Shown here: in pieces, positions 1 to 7,676 of the stretch | Layout of the letters: every line of letters starts with the position of its first letter | How positions within the stretch are numbered: position 1 is the first letter of the stretch | Assembly: GCA_050943135.1 (NCBI GenBank) | Contig: JBMNOP010000009.1 | Span: 71,430 to 135,429, forward strand | Direction of reading: 5' to 3' | Source of the DNA: RUG695 sp050943135 | GTDB taxonomy: Bacteria; Planctomycetota; Planctomycetia; Pirellulales; Thermoguttaceae | DNA length: 64,000 nt | Program-made: the position numbers and the translations under genes | The notes under the pieces: model-generated | Seen by the model: the letters and a program-made list of their open reading frames with translations, nothing else | Told to the model about the DNA's origin: nothing | The model's database searches: none

Positions 1-402
1 AGATGCCAATTTGCCTTGCAGATGAAACGGAAGTTTACCGGATTCACCGACGAAGCGGTCGCCCTCTTACGTAGTTACCGCTGGCCGGGAAACGTACGAG
101 AACTGAAGAATGTGGTGGAGCGGGCTATTCTGCTCGGCACCCCTCCGTTGATCCCCCCAGAAGACTTGCTCCTTTCGGCATTACCGACCCCGACCGACAC
201 CCACAGGGCCGATGCCTCTGCCGCGGGTGCGACCGACTCCACCGGATTGAAAACGATTGAGGAGATGGAAAAAGACCTAATCTACCGAACCCTCGAATAT
301 TATGAGTGGAACAAAACCAAGTCGGCCAAATCGCTCGGAATTGACCGAACCACCCTCGACCGAAAACTGGTACGTTACGAAATCACACCAAAGACACCGT
401 AA
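1..402 (+). CDS. sigma-54-dependent response regulator/activator, C-terminal part (5' end outside window)
   Basis: The frame is open from base 1, so this is the 3' end of a longer gene; the TTG at 16 is only an internal codon. It shows the end of an NtrC-type AAA+ domain with the hallmark WPGNVRELKNVVERA stretch, a variable linker, and a C-terminal Fis-type helix-turn-helix (AKSLGIDRTTLDRKLVRYEI). NtrC-family proteins remodel the sigma-54 RNA polymerase closed complex using ATP and bind enhancer-like sites through the HTH. The receiver or sensor domain lies outside the window, so the stimulus and partner kinase are unknown. A second, complete NtrC-type regulator lies at 49452-50930 with a different C-terminus. 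The family call is firm; the specific role is unknown. Confidence 0.88.
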   Translation, partial: RCQFALQMKRKFTGFTDEAVALLRSYRWPGNVRELKNVVERAILLGTPPLIPPEDLLLSALPTPTDTHRADASAAGATDSTGLKTIEEMEKDLIYRTLEYYEWNKTKSAKSLGIDRTTLDRKLVRYEITPKTP

Positions 403-522
403 AGGATTAGCGCGTCTTTTTCCGAAAAGGGGGCGCACCCCGGTCGATTCCTGGTATCGGCACGCGTCATGTTGTATAGCATATCCCGACCATTCCCTTT
501 TTTGTCGTTTGAACCGAATGCT

Positions 523-1665
523 CTATCTCTGTTTTTTCAGCAAAATGGCAACATTCCCGTGGAACAGGTAGTCCACGTGAAGCTCCTCGGCAATGATCTT
601 GACCGCCTTCGCTCGGTCCGCGTCACGAAATTCACAAGAAATTCTTGTTTCCATGGTGATCCCGGAATCGTCGAGGGAAGGATCGAGCCGTAGCTCCACG
701 CCGATCTTCTTTTTCAGCAACTCGGAAAGAAAAGCAAGTTTTGTCTGTCGAACCTCACCCGAGAGGGAACGGTTTTCTCCAGACCGGAAAGCGGGCAAGT
801 CGTTAGAGTGGAAGCGAGGACTCTCGGCGATTTCCTTCGCCTCGCGATTTTTCGCGACAAAATATTCCAGCCGGGCCATCTGATCAAAAGGACCAACCGC
901 ACGAACTTCGCTCCGAACCAGGGTTAGCGTCACGTCCGGAAACGTTTCGGGATTTAATCCTAGGATATCGCCTTCTTTCCACTGCCGTGTAACGGAAGCG
1001 GCACGGTCGATTTTAACCGGTTTAAGAACAGGTTTTGACTCGGTGCCGCCGACCTGGTAATCGACACCATAACCGATTAACACAAGCGAGAAGAGTTCGC
1101 GATACGTCAGAGGAGCCAACGCATCGGCATACCAACAATCAAATGGCATCCGGTCGAGTCCGGACCACGTGACACCGACCTCTTTACCCGATTCTTTGAG
1201 AACCTCGCTCGGAAAAATCACCCCTTTTGACTTTTTGGGAGTAAATCGGGCCTCGAGTTTGGAAAGTTCGCCGCGATGAATGGCTGCGAGCAGAAGGAGT
1301 TCACCCGCGCTTCCGCGCGGACCGACATACAAAAGGCGGCTGCCGAGCCGAACCGCTTCCAAGTCTACCGATTCGGCCAGCTCGGTCATGGCTTTCAGGA
1401 GGGGGACCGAATCGACTGCATAGGTAACCGGAATCTCGGTGTCGACCCGACGATCGAGAAAAAAGGAGAAATGCCGGGACTCGGCAAAAGAGGCAAACAC
1501 TTCACGAAGCGGTTTCTCCCGAAAATCGAAAAAGATGATTTCTGACCAGTCGGTTTTTCCCGCCGGAATCGACGCGCGGGCCTTCTTTTTAGACGGTGCC
1601 GCAAAACCAAAAACGGTGAAAAAGCAGACGAGGACGCAGGACACGCAGAGAGTTCTTCGCGTCAT
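523..1665 (-). CDS. secreted protein with STN-like (secretin/TonB short N-terminal) segments
   Basis: The protein has about 380 residues and a signal peptide (TRRTLCVSCVLVCFFTVFGFAA). The ATG at 1665 is preferred over the in-frame TTG at 1677 because a GGGAG Shine-Dalgarno sits about 7 nt before it and it follows the upstream stop directly. Two regions resemble STN-type folds: after the signal peptide (REVFASFAESRHFSFFLDRR, then an IPVTYAVDSVPLLKAMTELA-like stretch) and at the C-terminus (GVELRLDPSLDD... KAVKIIAEELHVDYLF). Such modules occur in secretins and TonB receptors, but no secretin pore or beta-barrel follows, so this is probably a periplasmic protein. It is the last gene of a tight run with the GT39-like gene (2-nt gap). 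Function is not known; the STN call is by eye only. Confidence 0.65.
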   Translation of the reverse strand: MTRRTLCVSCVLVCFFTVFGFAAPSKKKARASIPAGKTDWSEIIFFDFREKPLREVFASFAESRHFSFFLDRRVDTEIPVTYAVDSVPLLKAMTELAESVDLEAVRLGSRLLYVGPRGSAGELLLLAAIHRGELSKLEARFTPKKSKGVIFPSEVLKESGKEVGVTWSGLDRMPFDCWYADALAPLTYRELFSLVLIGYGVDYQVGGTESKPVLKPVKIDRAASVTRQWKEGDILGLNPETFPDVTLTLVRSEVRAVGPFDQMARLEYFVAKNREAKEIAESPRFHSNDLPAFRSGENRSLSGEVRQTKLAFLSELLKKKIGVELRLDPSLDDSGITMETRISCEFRDADRAKAVKIIAEELHVDYLFHGNVAILLKKQR

Positions 1666-1666
1666 A

Positions 1667-3469
1667 CTATCTCCCAAGAATCAAATTCGTTATCCAGGGA
1701 TGAGTCCAAGGATTCCAAAGCGGATAAGCCGCCGAAAAGACCGAAACGAACAGGAGAAAGATCGCAAATCCACGACCGCACCGCGATCGACCGAGTCGTT
1801 CGAGTGCAGGAAGCATCGTTAGAATCCAGAAAGGGATCAACGGGAAAAACCATCGCAGGCCACAGGTCATACCGCCGTAGTTCCGATCCCCCTGATTGCG
1901 ACTGATATAAAAGAAGAAGAAAAAGAGTGCCACCAGCAGGACTCCTGCGGCCATAAGTCGGCAATCGATTTCTTCTTCCCTTCTCGGTTTTCGGAAAAGC
2001 CAGATTAAGGTGCCGACAGCACTCAGCAACCAGACGGGCGTCAGCGAAAAGAGTCCGTGATGCCCTACCAGTGCGTGGAAGGCGTAGCGCAAACGGGAAG
2101 ATTCCCCCTGGTCAATTCCCTGCCGATCCGACCAATAACTCATCCGTGCATTTTTCGGATCTCGCAGAACATTCCCGGGAAAATAGCGGTAGATATACCA
2201 GTCGTTCGGATCGAAACTCGTCACAAGAAATCGACCGTTTTCTGCGCCCCCTTCGGCTCTGGCCAGGGCGATATGATCTCGCTTATGGGAATAAGCGGGT
2301 CGGAACGTGTGGTGGGCAACCAGATTGGTTCCGAAAAACGCCGCGGCGACCACCAGCCCCGTGGGAATCGAGATCAGGCAAGTTTTGGCGGGATGCCGGA
2401 AAAGGAGCACGGCACAGAGAAAAAGCGCGATCAAAACCGCAGGCAGTTCACAGGCGACCGAAAGCGCGCCGAACAAGGCAGCGACAAAAAAATAGCGCTT
2501 GCGGAGCGACCGATCGGCCAGAACCCGCACGGCGGCATACAACATAAACATGATGGCCACCGCACCAGGCAGGTGATTATTGAGTGTAACCGCGAAAGTC
2601 GAAAGAAAGGTGCCGAAACAGAGCGCTCCGACGGCAAAGAGTTTCGACCAGTCGGAGACCGCCCCCCCGCCACCGGCGAAACGTTCGATCAGCCGTCCCA
2701 TGAAGAACCAACCGAGAACGAGCGGGATCAGATTGTAGACAACAAGCAATACACGCGCAACCAGGAACGGATGTTCACGCAGTGACAGCCCGGTCAATTG
2801 AAGCCAAACCCAATAGGGGACAGCCATCAGGGTGGGAAGCAGTGGCGGCTTACTTGAGTAAAGGTAACCGCTATAGGGATCGGCCGGGTCGAATTCTTCG
2901 TCGGGAAGGGCATGTTTGACCATGTCGATCGTATCCCAACCGGGAGTTTCCATCGCTTTGTCAACCGCATAAGGGACCCACACTTTAACGTATTTCCCCG
3001 ATTTTCTCGCAGCGCTCTCGAACGAGTCCGGAGAACCGACTGGCGAGTTACGCAGAACCTCCCCTTTTTGGTAAAACGGTTTGACGTTACCTTCGGCGTC
3101 CAAAGGAAGGTAGCGGTAGACACGACTTTCGGGTTCGACTAGAGCACGGATCGTCAACCAGCGGCTTCGATCGTTGGCACTGAGGGTCGGCCGAGCCTTT
3201 TGTGCATCGGCATACAGGTTGGCGGCAACGACCTTCAGTCGAGCCTTGATCCGCTCGTCGGAAGCCCCTTGGGCTTTGAGTTCTTTCGCTTTATCGCGTA
3301 ACGTCTGCGGAATGCGGGCCAAGCGATATTCCTGAATCGTGCGATCCGATACCGAATCGACGGCCATGATCCGGCCGAAAATAAGGCCCGCCGATATAAA
3401 GATTAATATCAGTGTCACCGCGCTCCGGAGGCGGGCCGGCGTCCATTCGGCGGATTCATTCGGTTTCAT
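1667..3469 (-). CDS. polytopic membrane protein, GT39/PMT-like glycosyltransferase candidate
   Basis: A 600-residue protein with an N-terminal membrane helix (about residues 16-36), a long extracytoplasmic stretch of about 170 residues, then many hydrophobic helices to the C-terminus. The extracytoplasmic part ends in GYLYSSKPPLLPTLMAVPYW; a charged loop followed by SKPPL.P is typical of the first loop of lipid-linked-sugar glycosyltransferases (GT39/GT83-like). The acidic pair right after helix 1 that is usual in those families is not evident, so the activity is uncertain. The unusual feature is the long soluble insert (rich in K, R, E, with KELKAQGASDERIKARLKVV) before the SKPPL loop. It follows the RNA methyltransferase gene by about 30 nt and precedes the STN-like gene by 2 nt. 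Confidence 0.6.
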   Translation of the reverse strand: MKPNESAEWTPARLRSAVTLILIFISAGLIFGRIMAVDSVSDRTIQEYRLARIPQTLRDKAKELKAQGASDERIKARLKVVAANLYADAQKARPTLSANDRSRWLTIRALVEPESRVYRYLPLDAEGNVKPFYQKGEVLRNSPVGSPDSFESAARKSGKYVKVWVPYAVDKAMETPGWDTIDMVKHALPDEEFDPADPYSGYLYSSKPPLLPTLMAVPYWVWLQLTGLSLREHPFLVARVLLVVYNLIPLVLGWFFMGRLIERFAGGGGAVSDWSKLFAVGALCFGTFLSTFAVTLNNHLPGAVAIMFMLYAAVRVLADRSLRKRYFFVAALFGALSVACELPAVLIALFLCAVLLFRHPAKTCLISIPTGLVVAAAFFGTNLVAHHTFRPAYSHKRDHIALARAEGGAENGRFLVTSFDPNDWYIYRYFPGNVLRDPKNARMSYWSDRQGIDQGESSRLRYAFHALVGHHGLFSLTPVWLLSAVGTLIWLFRKPRREEEIDCRLMAAGVLLVALFFFFFYISRNQGDRNYGGMTCGLRWFFPLIPFWILTMLPALERLGRSRCGRGFAIFLLFVSVFSAAYPLWNPWTHPWITNLILGR

Positions 3470-3500
3470 GACAGGAGTTTAACAGATTTTCTCCGAAGAA

Positions 3501-4355
3501 TCAAGAACGCTGCCGACAGAGAATTGCGTGGTAAAATAGGACGGCAGCGGCGTTCGAGACGTTCAGACTGTCGGCGATCCCACGCATCGGAAGAACGATC
3601 GCGGTGGAATCGGAACCCGTTTTGCTTTTGTCGTACCAGAGCGAAGTCAATCCCTTGTCTTCGCTTCCCAAGACAATTGCAGTCGGGCCGGTATAGTCGA
3701 TTTCGGAGTAGGGGAGTGCCGCATCACAGATTGCCGCGGCGATACGAGTATGGCGAGCCCGAAGCCAGGCGACGGCCTCGGCAGCAGTGGCGGTAACGCT
3801 CGGAACGCCGAATACCGTACCGAGACTCGAACGGATTGTGTTCGGATGCCAGAGGTCATAACCGCAGTCGGCCAGAATGACCCCATCGAGCCCGGCCCCG
3901 TCGGCACTTCGGAACACCGCTCCGATATTCCCCGGTTTTTCGATCCGTTCCAGAACACAAAGGAGCGGGTTTTCGGGGATCTTCGACGCGAAAACTTCGA
4001 AGTTCCGTTGCGGCTCTCTGGCCAGAGCCACAATCCCTTCGTTCCTATCGCCGAATGCCATTTTGGTGAAAACACTTCGTGCGACCGGCCAGACCGGAAA
4101 CCGGACCTGCTCCAGTTCGTCGAGGAGATCTTTCAGCTTTTTCGGGCCGGAAAATTCGGTAAACGAACCGCTTCGATCGACATCGGCCACGGCATATGCT
4201 TCTTTGAGATCAACGCCGGAACGTCGGGCATGGAGAATTTCCCGTACCCCGTCGATCAAAAATTCGCCCGACTTGCGGCGGCATCGGCTTTCACGAAGCG
4301 CCACAGCATTCTTAACGCGCGGGTTCGATGCGCTGCTGATCAGAGGAAGAGGCAT
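3501..4355 (-). CDS. TrmH/SpoU-family RNA 2'-O-methyltransferase
   Basis: The 284-residue protein has the full SpoU layout: an N-terminal substrate-binding part (SSASNPRVKNAVALRESR... GEFLIDGVREI), then the SPOUT knotted domain with motif 1 (EKPGNIGAVFRSADGAGLDGVI), motif 2 (TAIVLGSEDKGL) and motif 3 (IVLPMRGIADSLNVSNAAAVLFYHA). Family members transfer methyl from SAM to a ribose 2'-OH of rRNA or tRNA; the exact target cannot be read here. The length and N-terminal domain resemble RlmB or TsnR-like rRNA enzymes rather than short TrmL. It starts one base after the lipoprotein gene ends, so the two are probably translationally coupled. The family call is strong. Confidence 0.9.
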   Translation of the reverse strand: MPLPLISSASNPRVKNAVALRESRCRRKSGEFLIDGVREILHARRSGVDLKEAYAVADVDRSGSFTEFSGPKKLKDLLDELEQVRFPVWPVARSVFTKMAFGDRNEGIVALAREPQRNFEVFASKIPENPLLCVLERIEKPGNIGAVFRSADGAGLDGVILADCGYDLWHPNTIRSSLGTVFGVPSVTATAAEAVAWLRARHTRIAAAICDAALPYSEIDYTGPTAIVLGSEDKGLTSLWYDKSKTGSDSTAIVLPMRGIADSLNVSNAAAVLFYHAILCRQRS

Positions 4356-4356
4356 T

Positions 4357-5055
4357 CTACTTCATCCGGGAGACGTCGTTATCAAGCGCCACTTTTTCGT
4401 GTGGGTCGTACGGATAGAAGCAGCAGCCGATTTCATCGGCAAGTTTAATCACATAGAGCGTCTGAAACCTCTCTTCAAGCATGTCCCCGACCGCCACCGG
4501 CGTGTTCGGCGGGTAGACATATCGCGGAAGCGACTTGGAGCAGAGAATCTTACCGGTCTTGACCTCGACCAGGCGAACATTGACATGCGCTTTCCCCTGC
4601 AGATACTGTGGGGAATGGTGGATATTAAACGAGTCGATATCAACCCCGAAAACATAATCGGCGCCGACTTTGGCCCCCATTTTTTCGTAACTTTCGTTGG
4701 CGTATTCCGTCTCGTCAAAAAGTGCCTCGATCTTATCGATCGGGATCCATTCCAACTTTTTCTTTTCATCGATCTTTTCGGAAAGAGCCTTGGTCAGCGC
4801 AATCGAAAGGGTTTTGCTCGGATCGTCGATTCCGAAGAGGGTCTGATACGGGGATCGGCAGATGACCGCCATTTTCGATTTTTTCGGGATTGCCTTGATT
4901 TCGTCTTTAAATTCGGGGTCGACTTCCCCCCCTTTGATCAGATACGCCGCCGTAAAGAGTGCATTGGCACACCCCGATACCCCGACAAATGAGCAAAGTA
5001 GCGCCAGAACCAAGACGATCCTTACCGAGCAAAGTTTCATATTCTGAGCTGCCAT
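4357..5055 (-). CDS. predicted outer-envelope lipoprotein of unknown function
   Basis: The ATG at 5055 is chosen because AAGGAGA lies 5 nt upstream; the longer in-frame start at 5088 has no such site. The 232-residue product has a lipoprotein signal (VRIVLVLALLCSFVGVSGC) with a clear lipobox ending in GVSGC. The mature part (AVICRSPYQTLFG, LSIALTKALSEKI, KMGAKVGADYVFGVDIDSFNI, VNVRLVEVKTGKILCSKSL) has the alternation seen in CsgG/LpoB-like or TolB-N-like folds that combine nucleotide-style strands with long helices; this is inference. It heads the minus-strand run lipoprotein, SpoU enzyme, GT39-like protein, STN protein. An envelope-assembly role is plausible, but no specific function is known. 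Confidence 0.7.
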   Translation of the reverse strand: MAAQNMKLCSVRIVLVLALLCSFVGVSGCANALFTAAYLIKGGEVDPEFKDEIKAIPKKSKMAVICRSPYQTLFGIDDPSKTLSIALTKALSEKIDEKKKLEWIPIDKIEALFDETEYANESYEKMGAKVGADYVFGVDIDSFNIHHSPQYLQGKAHVNVRLVEVKTGKILCSKSLPRYVYPPNTPVAVGDMLEERFQTLYVIKLADEIGCCFYPYDPHEKVALDNDVSRMK

Positions 5056-5303
5056 ATCTATCTCCTTGCCCCCGAAAACTCCTCCCAATCGTTATAATCG
5101 GCCCAACCGGCTCAAAACTTTAGATGGGGAAGAAAAAGAATCTGTTAAAACAAGATAAACTTTGCGGTCCGAGGAAAGGCGGCCTCTCGAACTGTCGGCT
5201 TCACGGAAAGGGGATTGAGAGGCGGGCTTGAGGTGCGATGAAGTGTGCATGGTAACGTCGTTGGAAAGTCGCCTTGCACGGCAGAACTTTCTTACGGCCG
5301 GGC

Positions 5304-6278
5304 TTACGCTTCCCGCACGCGGAGGATTGAATCAAGGATCTCTTTGACTTCGGGGGTAGTGATTTTGTCGGCGGCGGCGACCCCGAGGCGGTGGGCGGCC
5401 GACAGACGCGCTTGGGGATCGGCAATGTCCTCATCGGTCAGGTACACATCAAACCGTTTCTTGCCATCGGGGGAGAGGATTCGACCGTTAAAAAGGAGTG
5501 TGTCTTTTTCATAACGGGCAAAAGCGCCGATCGGCGCGATACACCCGCCGCGCAATCGGGCCAGAAAAGCACGTTCAGCGGTAACGGCGGCGTAGACTCT
5601 AGCATCGTTGATTCGGGTCAGAAACCCAAGTGTCAACCGATCGTCTTCGCGACATTCCAAGCCGAGTGCCCCCTGCCCCGGCGCCGGAAGGAATTCGAGC
5701 GGCGAGAAGCGCCCCGCTTCGGTGATGCGCTCATCGAATCCGAGACGTCTAAGCCCAGCGGCAGCCAGGACCAGCGCGTCGTATTCACCGCAGTCTAGCT
5801 TGCGCAGGCGCGTTTCAATATTCCCTCGAATATCATCGAATAAAAGATTCTTCTCACAAAAACGGTGTGCCAGCTGGCACCTGCGACGGAGGCTCCCAGT
5901 CCCGACCCGCGCGCCGGACGGCAATTCGTCGGGAGTTTTATATTTCCGGCCTACGAAGACGTCGCTAACATCTTCCCGCGAAAGAGTCGCGGCAAAATGA
6001 AGACCGACCACCGGTTCGATCGGCAGGTCTTTGAGGGAATGAACCGCCAGATCGATTCGATCCTCCAAAAGCGCCTTTTGTATCTCCTTGACAAAAACCC
6101 CCTGAGCGCTCATCTTGACGATCGGATCGCTATGGTTTAGATCCCCCTCGGTTTTGATATGAACAATCTCAGCCGAAACCGATACCTTCTCCAGCTCTTT
6201 CCGAACATGATTCGCCTGCCAGAGCGCTAAGGCGCTCGAACGCGTTCCAATTCTTAGTGTCATCTTCGTTAATGTCAT
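5304..6278 (-). CDS. hemC: porphobilinogen deaminase (hydroxymethylbilane synthase)
   Basis: HemC joins four porphobilinogens into hydroxymethylbilane in heme/tetrapyrrole synthesis, in the cytoplasm. The sequence has the conserved N-terminus (LRIGTRSSALALWQANHV), the HSLKDLP loop with the catalytic Asp (D84 from this start, the same number as in E. coli), the Arg-rich GTGSLRRRCQL strand, and the RGGCIAPIGAFA loop whose Cys246 carries the dipyrromethane cofactor. At 324 residues the length is normal. The ATG at 6278 is chosen by homology; in-frame ATGs at 6323 (GGGAAG upstream) and 6263 are alternatives, and the former would overlap the M50 protease gene by 32 nt. It is the last gene of the sat, small membrane protein, M50, hemC run. 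Confidence 0.96.
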   Translation of the reverse strand: MTLTKMTLRIGTRSSALALWQANHVRKELEKVSVSAEIVHIKTEGDLNHSDPIVKMSAQGVFVKEIQKALLEDRIDLAVHSLKDLPIEPVVGLHFAATLSREDVSDVFVGRKYKTPDELPSGARVGTGSLRRRCQLAHRFCEKNLLFDDIRGNIETRLRKLDCGEYDALVLAAAGLRRLGFDERITEAGRFSPLEFLPAPGQGALGLECREDDRLTLGFLTRINDARVYAAVTAERAFLARLRGGCIAPIGAFARYEKDTLLFNGRILSPDGKKRFDVYLTDEDIADPQARLSAAHRLGVAAADKITTPEVKEILDSILRVREA

Positions 6279-6291
6279 CTTCCCGGTTTCG

Positions 6292-7350
6292 TCACGTGGG
6301 CGCATGAAAACACCAACGGACATGTTTCTTCCCGCACACGCTCGGCGTGGAGGCCTCTGTAGTATAGAGGGAAACAGAATCTATGGAAAGAGGACGGGAA
6401 GGCCCCCGCGACTTTTCGAAAAATTCTGCCAAGAAGGGCGTGTCCGGAAGCGATTCATTCGTAACCAACGAGTAGAGAGGTTTTAAGTCCGGTTTCGGAA
6501 CCTCCGTCTCCGAAATCGGATTCGGAGTAAATCCGATCAGAAGAAAGGCAAGTGTCAGCCACCCGAGAATCGTTCGACCTGTTCCCAGTGGCATGGTGTC
6601 GTCTGCGGTTGGAGGATGTTCGATGCCGATCAGGTAGACCAGGAAAAACATCAAAAGCCACTGCCAGGAACCGGTCAGAACAATAGCCGCGGCAATAACA
6701 CCGAAAAGGATCCGCGCCACCGGTCGTGCTCGCTTTTTTAGAAGAGCGTAAAAGACATGGCCGCCGTCGAGCTGTCCGAGTGGAAAGAGGTTGAGCGAAG
6801 TGATGAAGAGTCCCGTCCAAGCTGCCATTCCGATCGGATGGAGAATCAGATCGGTTGCGGGATTCGAGCGATCGAAAAAGAGGAAAGAGGTCCAGCGAAA
6901 AAGGAGTGGTTCTCCAAAGACGAGCATCTCGTCGGTCGGAGGAATTTCACCGACCGACGAACAGGCGATTCCGATCACCATAAAAAGCAGGGTTGGAACA
7001 AGCCCGGCCAGCGGTCCGGTGATCCCGATATCGAAGAGGGCGCGGATATCGGGGATCCGGTGGTCCAAGCAGATCAACGCACCGAGGGTGCCGAACGGGG
7101 GAAACGGAATCGGAACAAACCAGGGTAGCGAGGAAGAAACACCGTAACGCCGTGCCTGGAGAAAATGCCCCATTTCGTGGCAGGTCAAAATCGTCATCAG
7201 GGGCGCAGAAAACCAGAATCCCGAAAGGAACGAGCCCGCTGTATAGAAAGAACCGACCCACGTTGTCGAAATCCAGGTGAGGCAATACATAAGCACGGGA
7301 AGAAATACCCGTCGGTTTCCTTGTGGCGAAATCGTGTTGCCTTGAGCCAT
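6292..7350 (-). CDS. site-2-protease-like M50 membrane metalloprotease
   Basis: A 352-residue polytopic protein with both M50 hallmarks: the zinc-binding HEMGH (H58, E59, H62) in a hydrophobic segment and LDGGH (D195) in a later one, plus the FDIGITGPLAG loop common to this family. Such proteases cut substrates within the membrane, often releasing transcription factors or clearing signal peptides. There is no PDZ domain between the motifs, unlike RseP, so it belongs to the short group. The C-terminal 70 residues form a polar tail of unknown use. It starts 28 nt after the small membrane protein and runs into hemC. The substrate cannot be predicted. Confidence 0.88.
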   Translation of the reverse strand: MAQGNTISPQGNRRVFLPVLMYCLTWISTTWVGSFYTAGSFLSGFWFSAPLMTILTCHEMGHFLQARRYGVSSSLPWFVPIPFPPFGTLGALICLDHRIPDIRALFDIGITGPLAGLVPTLLFMVIGIACSSVGEIPPTDEMLVFGEPLLFRWTSFLFFDRSNPATDLILHPIGMAAWTGLFITSLNLFPLGQLDGGHVFYALLKKRARPVARILFGVIAAAIVLTGSWQWLLMFFLVYLIGIEHPPTADDTMPLGTGRTILGWLTLAFLLIGFTPNPISETEVPKPDLKPLYSLVTNESLPDTPFLAEFFEKSRGPSRPLSIDSVSLYTTEASTPSVCGKKHVRWCFHAPT

Positions 7351-7378
7351 CTCGACGCCTGTTCTCTATGGATTAGGA

Positions 7379-7669
7379 TTACTCGGACGCAGAACGGCGC
7401 GGCGAGGAGGTCTGCTCCGGCGAATAATTTTCCGCCACCTCGGCCGAAAGGATCGGCAGGCTCTTTGGGTCAACGGTGTCGCGACGATAAAGGAGGGCAG
7501 CACGTTTCGCCTTTTCCCGGTCGAGAATGGTTTTCATCACGATTCTCGACTCGGCACACGCACACCGACGCTTCCTCCGGCGTCCGAAAAGAGCCGCTAA
7601 GGAGAGAGCCAACGCAAAAAGGGCAAAAACGACGCACGAAATGATGGTCGTCGCGAGGAGATTTTGCAT
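7379..7669 (-). CDS. small single-span membrane protein, hypothetical
   Basis: A 96-residue protein: one hydrophobic helix (about residues 6-28) directly followed by a basic stretch with two cysteines (RRRKRRCACAES) and then a polar, Ser-rich tail. AGAAGG precedes the ATG by 3 nt. It starts 7 nt after sat ends and 28 nt before the M50 protease, so it is surely part of that transcript. The positive-inside pattern puts the tail in the cytoplasm. A helix followed by G-R-R-C is loosely like NqrM, the iron-delivery factor for Na+-NQR, but NqrM has more cysteines, so that name is not given. I do not recognise the family. Confidence 0.7.
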   Translation of the reverse strand: MQNLLATTIISCVVFALFALALSLAALFGRRRKRRCACAESRIVMKTILDREKAKRAALLYRRDTVDPKSLPILSAEVAENYSPEQTSSPRRSASE

Positions 7670-7676
7670 GAACCTT

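Noticed and set aside
7379..7669. NqrM (Na+-NQR iron maturation factor) for the small Cys-bearing membrane protein
   Set aside because: NqrM normally has a GSCGGL motif and four cysteines; this has two in a CAC run, and it is next to sat rather than nqr.
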